From positions 51,968 through 115,967 of the forward strand of contig CATKZW010000003.1 of assembly GCA_949841465.1 (NCBI GenBank): DNA of 64,000 nucleotides, given 5' to 3'. Origin of the DNA: an uncultured Oscillospiraceae bacterium (lineage in GTDB: Bacteria > Bacillota > Clostridia > Oscillospirales > Oscillospiraceae). Below, piece after piece: positions 8,272 to 18,647 of the stretch. A program made the translations under genes and the position numbers. The number at the start of each line of letters is the position of its first letter. Within the stretch, counting starts at the first letter, position 1. The notes under the pieces were generated by a model, which made no database searches, was not told where the DNA came from, and was given only the letters and a program-made list of their open reading frames with translations.

Positions 8272-10899
8272 TCAGCCGTTGGCAATCGCTGCCTGGGCGG
8301 CGGCCAGCCGGGCGATGGGCACACGGAAGGGGGAGCAGGACACGTAGTCCAACCCGATTTTGTGGCAGAACTCCACGCTGGAGGGATCGCCGCCGTGTTC
8401 GCCGCAGATGCCCAGGTGGACATTCGGGTTGGTGGAGCGGCCCCAGCGGGCGGCATTGGAGATCAGGCGGCCCACGCCGTGCTGGTCCAGCTTGGCGAAG
8501 GGGTCGTTTTCGTAGATCTTCTTGTCATAGTAGGCGTCCAGGAACTTCCCGGCGTCGTCCCGGCTGAAGCCGAACACCAGCTGGGTCAGGTCGTTGGAGC
8601 CGAAGGAGAAGAAGCTGGAGATGGGGGCGATATCGTCGGCGGTCATGGCGGCCCGGGGGGTCTCGATCATATTGCCCACCATATAGGTCATGTCGGAGCC
8701 CGCCTCTTTCAGCAGCGCGTCAGCCACACCGGTGACAATGCTCTTCACATAGGCAAACTCCTTCAGTTCGCCGATCAGGGGAATCATGATTTCGGGGACG
8801 ATGGTCCATTCCGGGTGGCGGGCCTGGACGTTCAGGGCGGCCTTGATGACGGCCTTGGTCTGCATCTTGGCAATCTCGGGGAAGGTGACGCTCAGGCGGC
8901 AGCCGCGGTGGCCCATCATGGGATTGAACTCGTGGAGCCCGGCGATGATGGCCTTAATCTCGGCCACGGACTTGCCCATGTCGTCGGCCAGCTTCTGGAT
9001 GTCGGCCTCCTCGGTGGGGACGAACTCGTGCAGCGGGGGATCCAGGAAGCGGATGGTGACCGGCAGGCCTTCCATGGCCTCGTAGATGCCTTCGAAGTCG
9101 GACTGCTGCATGGGCTCCAGCTTGGCCAGGGCCTTCTCGCGCTGCTCCACGGTGTCGGAGCAGATCATCTCCCGGATGGCGGGGATGCGGTCCTCATTGA
9201 AGAACATGTGCTCGGTGCGGCACAAGCCGATGCCCTCCGCGCCGAACTTCTTGGCCTGGGCGGCGTCGTGGGGGGTGTCGGCGTTGGTGCGGACTTGCAG
9301 ACGGCGGTACTTGTCCGCCCAGCCCATGACCCGGGCAAACTCGCCGCTGATGGTGGCCTCCACGGTGGGGATGGGGCCGTCATAGATCTTGCCGGTGGTG
9401 CCGTCCAGAGACAGCCAGTCGCCCTCGTGGAAGGTCTTGCCGGCCAGCTCGAACTGCTTGCTGGCCTCGTCCATCTTGATCTCGCCGCAGCCGGACACGC
9501 AGCAGCGGCCCATGCCGCGGGCCACGACGGCGGCGTGGGAGGTCATGCCGCCGCGGACGGTGAGGATGCCCTGAGCGGCCTTCATGCCCTCAATGTCCTC
9601 GGGGGAGGTCTCCAGGCGGACCAGGACCACCTTTTCACCGCGGGAGGCCCACTCCTTGGCGTCCTCAGCGGAGAAGACGATCCGGCCGGAGGCTGCGCCG
9701 GGGGAGGCGCCCAGAGCAGAGGCCAGTACGGGGGCTTCCTTCAGGGCCTTGGAGTCGAACTGGGGATGGAGCAGGGTGTCCAGAGAGCGGGGCTCGATCA
9801 TGGCCACGGCCTTCTTCTCGTCGATCATGCCCTCGTCCACCAGGTCGCAGGCAATCTTGAGGGCGGCGGCGGGGGTGCGCTTGCCGTTGCGGGTCTGGAG
9901 CATGTAGAGTTTGCCGGCTTCCACGGTGAACTCCATATCCTGCATGTCGCGGTAGTGGTCCTCCAAAGTCTTGCACACCTGCTCGAACTGGGCGAAGGCC
10001 TCGGGGAACTTGTCCGCCATCTCGCTGATGGGCATGGGGGTGCGCACGCCGGCCACCACGTCCTCGCCCTGAGCGTTGGTCAGGAACTCGCCGAACAGCT
10101 TCTTCTCGCCGGTGGCGGGGTTGCGGGTGAAGGCCACGCCGGTGCCGCAGTCGTCGCCCATGTTGCCGAAGGCCATGGACTGCACGTTGACGGCGGTGCC
10201 CCAGGAGTAGGGGATGTCGTTGTCCCGGCGGTAGACGTTGGCGCGGGGGTTGTCCCAGGAGCGGAACACGGCCTTGATGGCTCCCATCAGCTGCTCCTTG
10301 GGGTCGGAGGGGAAGTCCTGCCCGATCTTGGACTTGTACTCGGCCTTGAACTGGCCGGCCAGCTCCTTCAGGTCGTCGGCGGTGAGCTCCACGTCCTGGG
10401 TGACGCCCTTTTTCTCCTTCATCTGGTCGATGAGCTGCTCAAAATACTTCTTGCCCACCTCCATGACCACGTCGGAGTACATCTGGATGAAGCGGCGGTA
10501 GCAGTCCCAGGCCCAGCGGGGGTTGCCGGACTTGCGGGAGAGGACCTCCACCACGTCCTCGTTGAGGCCCAGGTTCAAGATGGTGTCCATCATGCCGGGC
10601 ATGGAGGCCCGGGCGCCGGAGCGGACGGACACCAGCAGGGGGTTTTCCTTGTCGCCGAACTTTTTGCCGGTAATGCCCTCCATCTTGACAATATATTCCA
10701 TGATTTCGGCCTGAATCTCGTCGTTGATCTTCTGCCCGTCCTCATAGTACTGGGTGCACGCCTCGGTGGTGATGGTGAAGCCCTGGGGCACGGGCAGGCC
10801 GATGTTGGTCATCTCGGCCAGGTTGGCGCCTTTGCCGCCCAGGAGCTCGCGCATATTGGCGTTGCCCTCTGAGAACAGATAGACATATTTGTGAGCCAT
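8272..10899 (-). CDS. ppdK: Pyruvate, phosphate dikinase
   Basis: MAHKYVYLFSEGNANMRELLGGKGANLAEMTNIGLPVPQGFTITTEAC...; GGMTSHAAVVARGMG; full-length domain order. Confidence 0.97.
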   Translation of the reverse strand: MAHKYVYLFSEGNANMRELLGGKGANLAEMTNIGLPVPQGFTITTEACTQYYEDGQKINDEIQAEIMEYIVKMEGITGKKFGDKENPLLVSVRSGARASMPGMMDTILNLGLNEDVVEVLSRKSGNPRWAWDCYRRFIQMYSDVVMEVGKKYFEQLIDQMKEKKGVTQDVELTADDLKELAGQFKAEYKSKIGQDFPSDPKEQLMGAIKAVFRSWDNPRANVYRRDNDIPYSWGTAVNVQSMAFGNMGDDCGTGVAFTRNPATGEKKLFGEFLTNAQGEDVVAGVRTPMPISEMADKFPEAFAQFEQVCKTLEDHYRDMQDMEFTVEAGKLYMLQTRNGKRTPAAALKIACDLVDEGMIDEKKAVAMIEPRSLDTLLHPQFDSKALKEAPVLASALGASPGAASGRIVFSAEDAKEWASRGEKVVLVRLETSPEDIEGMKAAQGILTVRGGMTSHAAVVARGMGRCCVSGCGEIKMDEASKQFELAGKTFHEGDWLSLDGTTGKIYDGPIPTVEATISGEFARVMGWADKYRRLQVRTNADTPHDAAQAKKFGAEGIGLCRTEHMFFNEDRIPAIREMICSDTVEQREKALAKLEPMQQSDFEGIYEAMEGLPVTIRFLDPPLHEFVPTEEADIQKLADDMGKSVAEIKAIIAGLHEFNPMMGHRGCRLSVTFPEIAKMQTKAVIKAALNVQARHPEWTIVPEIMIPLIGELKEFAYVKSIVTGVADALLKEAGSDMTYMVGNMIETPRAAMTADDIAPISSFFSFGSNDLTQLVFGFSRDDAGKFLDAYYDKKIYENDPFAKLDQHGVGRLISNAARWGRSTNPNVHLGICGEHGGDPSSVEFCHKIGLDYVSCSPFRVPIARLAAAQAAIANG

Positions 10900-11277
10900 T
10901 GTACATTCCTCCAAATTGTTTTATCGGATGTGCGGGAAAACGCGATGGGTACCTTGAGTAATGACCATATTTTATCAGAATACACAAGGGCGGTCAAGTA
11001 AGAGTTGCCGTTTTTTTAATATTCTCCCAAACAGTAAAAATAGTTTAGGTTTGACAGACGGTATCGGGCCGGGCTGTCTCTGACCCTCCATGTGACATAT
11101 CACAAAAAACGGGTTTTGCCAGGTGCGAAACCTGTTTTCTGCGCTGAAATTCTGCATCATTGCAAAAAAGCATTGACAAAAATCGGGTTTATGCTATGCT
11201 GAAACTCGGAATATGAAAAACTAGGCTTGCGCATGCCGGCTTTCGTGGGGCAAAACAATAGAAAGGGGAAGTTACAT

Positions 11278-12609
11278 ATGGGATATTCCAAAGAGGACAT
11301 TATCCGCATCGTCAAAGAGGAGGACGTCAAGTTCATCCGGATGCAGTTCACGGACATATTCGGCCAGCTGAAGAACGTGGCCATCACCGCCTCCCAGATC
11401 GAGAAGGCGGTGAACAACCAGATCATGCTGGACGGCTCGTCCATCGAGGGCTTCGTCCGCATCAACGAGTCCGACCAGTATCTGCACCCCGATCTGGACA
11501 CCTTTGTGATCTTCCCCTGGGAGCCCCAGCACGCTAAGGTGGCCCGGCTGATCTGCGACGTGCACAACCCGGACGGCAGCTCCTTCGTGGGCGATCCCCG
11601 GGGCGTGCTGGAGCGTGTGCTGGAGCGGGCGAAGGCCATGGGCTACGACACCTTCAACGTGGGGCTGGAGGCGGAATTCTTCCTGTTCCAGACCGACGAG
11701 GAGGGCAAGCCCACCACCAAGACCAACGACGAGGCGGGCTATTTCGACCTGGGGCCCCTGGACCACGGTGAGACCACCCGGCGGCGCATCTGCCTGGCAT
11801 TGGAGCAGATGGGCTATGAGATCGAGGCGTCCCACCACGAGGTGGCCCCCGGTCAGCACGAGATCGACTTCAAATATGCCCCCGCCCTGGAGTGCGCCGA
11901 CAAGATCATGACCTTCAAGCTGGCGGTCAAGACCATCGCCCAGCGGGACAACCTTCACGCCACCTTCATGCCAAAGCCCATCTACGGCCTGGCGGGCAAC
12001 GGGATGCACACCAACATGTCCCTGCTCCGGGGTGGGAAAAACGTGTTCTTTGACGAGAGCGGGGAGCAGGGCCTGTCCAAGGAGTGCTACTCCTTCATCG
12101 CGGGCATTCTGGCCCACATGAAGGGGATGGCCGCCGTCACCAACCCCCTGGTGAATTCCTATAAGCGGCTGGTGCCCGGCTATGAGGCCCCCTGCTACAT
12201 GGCCTGGTCTGCCTCCAACCGCTCCACCCTGATCCGCATCCCCGCCTCCCGGGGCCAGGGCACCCGGGTGGAGCTGCGCTGTCCGGACCCGGCCTGCAAC
12301 CCCTACCTGTCCCTGGCGGTGTGCCTGGCCGCCGGTCTGGACGGCATCGCCAAGGGCATGACGCCGCCCCCGGAGGTGACGGAGAACATCTTTGCCATGA
12401 CCCCCGCCACCCGCAAGCGCCGGGGCATCGAGGCCCTGCCCGGCTCCCTGGAAGAGGCGCTGATCGCCATGAAGCGGGATAAGCTGGTCATGAGCGCCCT
12501 GGGCCAGCACGTCACCTCCCAGTACATCGCCGGGAAACAAGCGGAATGGGAGGAGTACCGCACCCGGGTGTCCTCCTGGGAGCGGGATAAGTATATCATC
12601 AACTATTGA
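11278..12609 (+). CDS. glnA: Type I glutamine synthetase
   Basis: MGYSKEDIIRIVKEEDVKFIRMQFTDIFGQLKNVAI...; DGSSIEGFVRI, NRSTLIRIPASRGQGTRVELR motifs; RBS gaaagggg. Confidence 0.97.
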   Translation: MGYSKEDIIRIVKEEDVKFIRMQFTDIFGQLKNVAITASQIEKAVNNQIMLDGSSIEGFVRINESDQYLHPDLDTFVIFPWEPQHAKVARLICDVHNPDGSSFVGDPRGVLERVLERAKAMGYDTFNVGLEAEFFLFQTDEEGKPTTKTNDEAGYFDLGPLDHGETTRRRICLALEQMGYEIEASHHEVAPGQHEIDFKYAPALECADKIMTFKLAVKTIAQRDNLHATFMPKPIYGLAGNGMHTNMSLLRGGKNVFFDESGEQGLSKECYSFIAGILAHMKGMAAVTNPLVNSYKRLVPGYEAPCYMAWSASNRSTLIRIPASRGQGTRVELRCPDPACNPYLSLAVCLAAGLDGIAKGMTPPPEVTENIFAMTPATRKRRGIEALPGSLEEALIAMKRDKLVMSALGQHVTSQYIAGKQAEWEEYRTRVSSWERDKYIINY

Positions 12610-12673
12610 CCCAAAGACCGTCTTATAATGGTCAAGCCAAAGCGCATACGTTTCCCTGTAAGGAGGGGAGCGT

Positions 12674-13468
12674 ATGCGCTTTACCAAAATGCACGGTTTG
12701 GGAAACGACTACATTTTCATTAACTGCATGGAGTTTGAGCCCGACGACCTGCCCGGGCTGGCCCGCCGCCTGTCCGACCGCCATTTCGGCGTGGGCGGGG
12801 ACGGCCTCATCTGCGTCTGCCCGTCCCAGCGGGCGGATTTCCGGATGCGGATGCTCAACGCCGACGGCTCCGAGGGGGCCATGTGCGGCAACGGCATCCG
12901 GTGCTTCGGGAAGTATGTCTACGAAAAGGGCCTGACGGACCGGGCCCATCTCATTGTTGAGACCGCGGCGGGGGAGCGGGACATCTCCCTGATGCTCCGG
13001 GAGAAGAAGGTGTGCGCGGCGGTAGTGGACATGGGTGTGCCCAGCCTCCAATCAGCAGTGAATCTTGCTGTAAAGGGAATTACATATACGGCTGTTCTCG
13101 TGTCCATGGGCAACCCCCACGCGGTGGTGGAGGTGGATAACCCCGCCGCTCTGGACCTGCCGGCCCTGGGCCCTCTGTTTGAGCGCCACCCGTCCTTTCC
13201 CGGCCGTGTCAACGTGGAATTTGTCCGGGTGCTGAACCGCACCGAGCTCCAAATGCGGGTCTGGGAGCGGGGCAGCGGCGAGACCCTGGCCTGCGGCACT
13301 GGGGCGTGCGCGTCTGCCGCGGCCATGATGTCCGCCGGGAAGCTGGACCGGGCGGCGGCGGTGCATCTGGCCGGAGGCGATTTGCAGGTGCGCTGGGATG
13401 AAAAATCCAGCCATATGTTCATGACTGGGCCCGCTGTGACGGTTTTTGATGGCGAACTTGCCGATTGA
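12674..13468 (+). CDS. dapF: Diaminopimelate epimerase
   Basis: MRFTKMHGLGNDYIF; MCGNGIRCFGKY; ERGSGETLACGTGACA. Confidence 0.97.
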   Translation: MRFTKMHGLGNDYIFINCMEFEPDDLPGLARRLSDRHFGVGGDGLICVCPSQRADFRMRMLNADGSEGAMCGNGIRCFGKYVYEKGLTDRAHLIVETAAGERDISLMLREKKVCAAVVDMGVPSLQSAVNLAVKGITYTAVLVSMGNPHAVVEVDNPAALDLPALGPLFERHPSFPGRVNVEFVRVLNRTELQMRVWERGSGETLACGTGACASAAAMMSAGKLDRAAAVHLAGGDLQVRWDEKSSHMFMTGPAVTVFDGELAD

Positions 13469-13526
13469 CCGGGGCGGGGAAAATATTGTACAATGGTTTA
13501 ACTTAATAAAGTAAGGAGTGGTCCCA

Positions 13527-14747
13527 ATGGCCCACATCAATCAAAACTTCCTCAAGCTGCCCGGCGGCTACCTGTTCCCGGAGATCGGCCGGCGGGTGCG
13601 GGCTTTTTCCGCCCAGAACCCGCCGATGCCCCTCATCCGCCTGGGCATCGGCGACGTGACCCAGCCCCTTGCCCCCGCGGTGGTGGAGGCCATGGTGAAG
13701 GCATCCCAAGAGATGGGGGTGAAGGAGACCTTCCGGGGCTACTGCGAGGAGACCTGCTGTGCCTACGATTTCCTGCGCTTCGCCATCCGGGATTCCTACA
13801 AGGAGCGGGGCGTGGACATCGCGGACGACGAGATTTTTGTCTCCGACGGCGCGAAAAGCGACTGCGGGAACATCGGAGACATCTTCTCGGTGGACAACGT
13901 GGTGGCGGTGTGCGACCCGGTGTACCCGGTGTACGTGGACACCAACGCCATGGCAGGCCGGGCGGGAGACCACGACGGGGAGAGGTGGACCGACCTGGTC
14001 TACCTGCCCTGCACGGCGGAGAACGGCTTTTTCCCCGATCTGCCCCAGGGCGGCAGGGTCCCCGACCTGATCTACATCTGCTCCCCCAATAATCCCACCG
14101 GCACGGCGGCCACCCATGAGCAGCTCAAGGTGTGGGTGGACTACGCCAACGCCCACGGCAGCGTGATCCTCTTTGACTCCGCCTATGAGGCCTTCATCAG
14201 CGAGGAGGGCGTTCCCCACAGCATCTTTGAGGTGGAGGGGGCAAAGACCTGCGCCATTGAGTTCCGCTCCTTCTCCAAGTCCGCCGGGTTCACCGGTACC
14301 CGCTGTGCCTATACGGTGATCCCCAAGGCGCTGGAGCGGGACGGGGCCAGTTTAAACGCCCTGTGGAACCGCCGTCAGGGCACCAAGTTCAATGGCGTGC
14401 CCTACGTGATCCAGCGGGCGGCGGAGGCGACCTTCACTCCCGAGGGCAGGGCGCAGACCCGTCAGGCCATCGACTACTACCTGAACAACGCCAAGGTGAT
14501 CCGAGAGGGCCTGACCGCTGCCGGGCTGACGGTATACGGCGGGGTGAACGCCCCCTACCTGTGGGTGCGGACCCCCAACGGCGCGCCGTCCTGGGACTTC
14601 TTCGACCTGCTGCTGAAGCGGGCCTGCGTGGTCACCACCCCCGGCGCGGGGTTCGGCCCCAGCGGGGAGGGCTACATCCGGGTCACCGCCTTCGGCGACG
14701 CGGACGCCACCAGGGAAGCGGTCCAGCGGATCGTCTCTGTGCTGTAG
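13527..14747 (+). CDS. dapL: LL-diaminopimelate aminotransferase
   Basis: MAHINQNFLKLPGGYLFPEIGRRV; SPNNPTGTAAT; EFRSFSKSAGFTGTRCAY PLP-lysine motif. Confidence 0.95.
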   Translation: MAHINQNFLKLPGGYLFPEIGRRVRAFSAQNPPMPLIRLGIGDVTQPLAPAVVEAMVKASQEMGVKETFRGYCEETCCAYDFLRFAIRDSYKERGVDIADDEIFVSDGAKSDCGNIGDIFSVDNVVAVCDPVYPVYVDTNAMAGRAGDHDGERWTDLVYLPCTAENGFFPDLPQGGRVPDLIYICSPNNPTGTAATHEQLKVWVDYANAHGSVILFDSAYEAFISEEGVPHSIFEVEGAKTCAIEFRSFSKSAGFTGTRCAYTVIPKALERDGASLNALWNRRQGTKFNGVPYVIQRAAEATFTPEGRAQTRQAIDYYLNNAKVIREGLTAAGLTVYGGVNAPYLWVRTPNGAPSWDFFDLLLKRACVVTTPGAGFGPSGEGYIRVTAFGDADATREAVQRIVSVL

Positions 14748-14825
14748 TACGCCGGTAGATGCGCGTGGTGCGCTGCGTGCTGCCAGGCCTGTCCGTTGGC
14801 GCATGAATTTGGTTGAAAACAGAAA

Positions 14826-14866
14826 AAGCCGCTTGCCGGGAGCTCCGGCGGGCGGCTTTTCGCGTG
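14826..14866 (+). terminator. Terminator after dapL
   Basis: aaaagccgcttgccgg...ccggcgggcggctttt. Confidence 0.65.
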
Positions 14867-14954
14867 TGCGCTATTCAATCACTACGGCATTGTGCTGGAA
14901 TATTGTGGGACACGCCCTCATAGGATGGGGACAAGACGTGAGGTGGTGAACCGG

Positions 14955-15857
14955 ATGGACGAAAGAAAACCGTGGGAGCAGGCGGCGGCGGTGCTGCCCG
15001 GGCCGCTGCTCAAGGGCCTGCGGGCCCTTGGGACGGACAGGCTGGAGCGGTTGGAGGAGCTGCGCCTCCGCCGGGGCTTCCCCATGACCGCACTTCTGCC
15101 GGTGGGCGAGGCGGAGACGGATACCCTGCCGGTGGGCGAGGACGACCTGCGCCAGGTGGTGGAGAACGCAACCCAGTCCTCCGCCCACACGGCGCTGGAC
15201 AAGGTGTGCCAGGGCTTTGTCACCCTCCGGGGGGGGCACCGGATAGGGCTGTGCGGCACGGTGGTGAAAAAGGACGGGCGGATTGTTACCCTCCGGGAGC
15301 TGTCCTCCTTGTCCATCCGAACGGCGCGGCCTGTGACGGGGCTGGCAGGTCCTGTCCTGCCGGATCTGATGGAGGGGGGGCGGTTTTTGAGCACCCTCAT
15401 CCTGGCCCCGCCGGGGGCGGGGAAGACCACCCTGCTGCGGGATCTGGTCCGGGCGCTGTCCGACGGGGAGGGCTGTCCGCCCCACCGGGTCTCGGTGGCC
15501 GACGAGCGGGGGGAGATTGCCGCGCTGTGGCGGGGGGAGCCCCAGCTGTATGTGGGCCGCCGCACCGACGTGCTGGACGGCTGCTCTAAGGCGGAGGGGC
15601 TGTCCATCCTCGTCCGTGGGATGAACCCGCAGATCGCGGCGGTGGACGAGATCACCCGGCCAGAGGATGTACAGGCCGTGGTGGAGGCGGCGGGCTGCGG
15701 CGCAGCCCTCATCGCCACCGCCCACGGTGCGGGATTGGACGATTTGAGCCGCCGCCCCGCCTATCGGGAGCTGCTGGCGGCGGGGGTGTTCCGGCGGCTG
15801 GTGATTGTGGAGCGCCGGGGCGGCGAGCGGGTTATGCGCACGGAGGTTTTGCCATGA
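14955..15857 (+). CDS. spoIIIAA: Stage III sporulation protein AA (ATPase)
   Basis: Walker A LAPPGAGKTTLLRDLVR; position in spoIIIA operon. Confidence 0.95.
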   Translation: MDERKPWEQAAAVLPGPLLKGLRALGTDRLERLEELRLRRGFPMTALLPVGEAETDTLPVGEDDLRQVVENATQSSAHTALDKVCQGFVTLRGGHRIGLCGTVVKKDGRIVTLRELSSLSIRTARPVTGLAGPVLPDLMEGGRFLSTLILAPPGAGKTTLLRDLVRALSDGEGCPPHRVSVADERGEIAALWRGEPQLYVGRRTDVLDGCSKAEGLSILVRGMNPQIAAVDEITRPEDVQAVVEAAGCGAALIATAHGAGLDDLSRRPAYRELLAAGVFRRLVIVERRGGERVMRTEVLP

Positions 15858-16366
15858 TGCGGATGCTGGGGGCGGCCCTGGTGGTGGCCGGGTGCGGGGC
15901 GCTGGGCCTGGCCGGGGTGTGCCGGCTGGACGGCCGGGTGCGGGACCTGGGGGAGCTGGCGGCGGGGCTGGACGTGCTGCAGCGTGAACTTGGCTGGCGG
16001 CTGGCTCCCCTGCCCCAGGCGCTGGATGGGGCAGCGCGGGCCGCCCACGGGCCGGCGGCGCAGTTTTTCGCCCGGTGCGCTCAGCGGGCCGGGGAAGCGG
16101 ACGGTCAGCCCTTCCAGCAGGTGTGGCGGGACAGTCTGGCCTCCGCCCCCCTCCGGCTGGCGGAGGGGGACAAGACCCTGCTGGAGCGGCTTGGCCCGGT
16201 GCTGGGCCGGTATGACGGCGACAGCCAGTGCCTGGCGCTGGAGGACACAGCAGCGGGGCTGCGCACCCTCCAGGGGGAGGCGGCGGACGACCGGAGCCGC
16301 CTGGGCCGGGTGTACGGCGTGCTGGGGATGACGGCGGGGCTGCTACTGGCCATTGCTCTGCTGTAA
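15854..16366 (+). CDS. spoIIIAB: Stage III sporulation protein AB
   Basis: Operon position; MMRMLGAALVVAGCGALGLA ... LGMTAGLLLAIALL. Confidence 0.88.
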   Translation: MMRMLGAALVVAGCGALGLAGVCRLDGRVRDLGELAAGLDVLQRELGWRLAPLPQALDGAARAAHGPAAQFFARCAQRAGEADGQPFQQVWRDSLASAPLRLAEGDKTLLERLGPVLGRYDGDSQCLALEDTAAGLRTLQGEAADDRSRLGRVYGVLGMTAGLLLAIALL

Positions 16367-16466
16367 GGCTGGGTTTGTGATTTGCCGGCGGGCCACCGAG
16401 GGCGGCGGCCCCTGTGGGGGGAAAATCCCCGCATAGACGGTATTTTGTGAGTACATAGGAGGACGG

Positions 16467-16664
16467 ATGATGGATGTGGATTTGATTTTCAAAATTGCCG
16501 CTATCGGCATTCTGGTGTCGGTGCTCAACCAGGTGCTCACCCGGTCGGGACGGGATGAGATGGCCACCATGACCACTCTGGTGGCGCTGGTGGTGGTGCT
16601 GATGATCGTGGTGCAGCAGATCAACGATCTGTTCACCCTGGTAAAGGACCTGTTCGGACTGTGA
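16467..16664 (+). CDS. spoIIIAC: Stage III sporulation protein AC
   Basis: MMDVDLIFKIAAIGILVSVLNQVLTRSGRDEMATMTTLVALVVVL. Confidence 0.95.
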   Translation: MMDVDLIFKIAAIGILVSVLNQVLTRSGRDEMATMTTLVALVVVLMIVVQQINDLFTLVKDLFGL

Positions 16665-17047
16665 GCGGCGTGGTAAAAATCGCGGCGGCGGCGGTGGCGG
16701 CGGCGCTGTGCGCCGTGGTGGTGCGCAGGCAGTCGCCGGAGATCGCCCTGACCCTGGGCATTGGCGCCTGCGCCCTGATCGTGCTGTACTGCTCGGGGGC
16801 GCTGACCTCCGTGGTGGAGCTGGCGGACAAGCTGGCTGAGACGGGGGGGCTGTCCGCCCAGGTGGTGGAGCCGGTGATGAAGACAGCGGGCATCGCCATC
16901 GTCACCCGGCTGGCGGCGGACTTCTGCAAGGATGCCCAGGAGGGGGGGCTGGCCTCGGCGGTGGAGCTGGCCGGGACGGCCCTGGCCCTGTCCGCCACTC
17001 TGCCCCTGATGTCGGCGGTGCTGGACGTGCTGCTCCAGCTCTTGTGA
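16661..17047 (+). CDS. spoIIIAD: Stage III sporulation protein AD
   Basis: Operon position; ATGA-type overlap with spoIIIAC; RLAADFCKDAQEGGLASAVELAGTALALS. Confidence 0.92.
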   Translation: MSGVVKIAAAAVAAALCAVVVRRQSPEIALTLGIGACALIVLYCSGALTSVVELADKLAETGGLSAQVVEPVMKTAGIAIVTRLAADFCKDAQEGGLASAVELAGTALALSATLPLMSAVLDVLLQLL

Positions 17048-18156
17048 GGGGGCGTACCATGGGAAAACGGTGGATGCTGGCCCTCCTGCTTCTGCCCGCT
17101 CTGATCCTGCCTGCCAGGGCCCTTACCGGGGAGGAGGCGGTCCGGCGGCAGGAGGAGCTGGCAGAGGTGGACAAGCTCCAGCGGGCGGCGGAGCAGAACG
17201 GCGGGACGGCGGAGTATGGAGTCAGCCTGGACGAGGGCCTGGAGGCCCTGCTGGACACGGGCACCCGGGAGCTGAGCGGCGCGGTGCGCCGGGCGGCCCG
17301 ATCGGGGGCGCTGCTGCTGGTGATCCTGCTGTTCTGCGCCCTGACGGAGTCGGTGAGTCAGGAGGTAGGCAAAAGCGGGGTAAAGGCCGCCTCCCTGGCC
17401 GGGACGCTGGCGGTGACGGCGGTGGCGGTGGCGGACGTGAACTCCCTGCTGGGCCTGGGCACGGGGGTCATTGAGAAGATGGCCTCCTTCTCCGACGTGC
17501 TGCTGCCCGTGGTGGCGGCGGTGACGGCGGCCACGGGGGCGGTGACGGGGGCAGCGGCCCGGCAGATGGCGGCGGCGCTGTTCTCAAACCTGCTTATCGA
17601 CATGATCCACGGCCTTCTGGTGCCGCTTTTATACGGCTACATCGCCGCGTCGGTGGCCCAGGCGGCGCTGGGCAGGGAGGAGCTGAAGCGCATGGCGGAC
17701 CTGTTGAAATGGGCGGTGACCACTTTTATCACCATCCTGATGACCGTTTTTGTCAGCTATTTGGTCACCAGCGGCGTGGTGGCGGGGACGGCGGACGCGG
17801 CGGCGGTGAAGGCGGCGAAATTCGCCATCTCCGGGGCGGTGCCGGTGGTGGGAGGCATCCTGTCCGACGCGGCGGAGACGGTGCTGGCCTCGGCGGGGGT
17901 GCTTCGGGGGACGGTGGGGGTATTTGGGATGGTGACGATTCTGGGCATGTGCCTGATCCCCCTGGTGCGCCTGGCGGTGCACTATCTGGCCTATAAGCTG
18001 GTGGCGGCGTTGTCCTGCGCCCTGGGCAGCGGCCCGGCCTGCAGCCTGGTGGACCGGCTCAGCTCCGCCTTCGGGCTGGTGCTGGGGATGACGGGGGCGT
18101 GCTGCCTGCTGCTGCTCATCACGCTGGTGTCCTGCGTGTCGGTGACCGCCGCATGA
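17044..18156 (+). CDS. spoIIIAE: Stage III sporulation protein AE
   Basis: Polytopic, operon position; VTTFITILMTVFVSYLVTSGVVAGTADAAAVKAAKFAISGAVPVVGGILSDAAETVLASAGVLRGTVG. Confidence 0.95.
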   Translation: MRGRTMGKRWMLALLLLPALILPARALTGEEAVRRQEELAEVDKLQRAAEQNGGTAEYGVSLDEGLEALLDTGTRELSGAVRRAARSGALLLVILLFCALTESVSQEVGKSGVKAASLAGTLAVTAVAVADVNSLLGLGTGVIEKMASFSDVLLPVVAAVTAATGAVTGAAARQMAAALFSNLLIDMIHGLLVPLLYGYIAASVAQAALGREELKRMADLLKWAVTTFITILMTVFVSYLVTSGVVAGTADAAAVKAAKFAISGAVPVVGGILSDAAETVLASAGVLRGTVGVFGMVTILGMCLIPLVRLAVHYLAYKLVAALSCALGSGPACSLVDRLSSAFGLVLGMTGACCLLLLITLVSCVSVTAA

Positions 18157-18647
18157 TGGGGCTGGTGCGGCAGTGGCTGCTTGGGGTGACGGCGGCGGCA
18201 CTGGTGCTGGCCCTGGCGGACGCCCTGGCTCCGGAGGGCGGCGCGAAAAAGGTGTGCAGGCTGGCGGGAGGGCTGGCCCTGCTGCTGGCAGCGGCGGGGC
18301 CTCTGGCTGGGGTGCTGGACGGCTCTGCCCTCACCCAGGCCGTGGAGGGCTGGCGAAACCGGTCCCAGAGCTTGGAGCAGGAGCTGGAGGCCCAGAACGA
18401 GCAGTTTTATCTGGCTATCATAGAAGAGGAGACCGCCGCATATGTTATGGACAAGGCGAGAGAGCTGGGCTTTGACTGTGAGGCGGAGGTGACCTATGGC
18501 TATGACGAGGACGGCGTGCCCTGCCCTTGGGAGATCGCCGCCCGGGGCACGTGGACACAGGAGCAGCGCGCCCGGCTGGAGCGCCTGCTGGAGGAGGAGC
18601 TGGGCGTGCCCGCCCGGCGGCAGTCTTACGAGGAGATACGGCCATGA
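18153..18647 (+). CDS. spoIIIAF: Stage III sporulation protein AF
   Basis: MMGLVRQWLLGVTAAALVLALADALAPEGGAKKVCRLAGGLALLLA; overlap with spoIIIAE stop. Confidence 0.85.
   Translation: MMGLVRQWLLGVTAAALVLALADALAPEGGAKKVCRLAGGLALLLAAAGPLAGVLDGSALTQAVEGWRNRSQSLEQELEAQNEQFYLAIIEEETAAYVMDKARELGFDCEAEVTYGYDEDGVPCPWEIAARGTWTQEQRARLERLLEEELGVPARRQSYEEIRP

Noticed and set aside
8236-10872. 878-aa plus-strand ORF opposite ppdK
   Set aside because: Low-complexity antisense shadow (GGxx/LVH repeats); ppdK on the minus strand is unambiguous.
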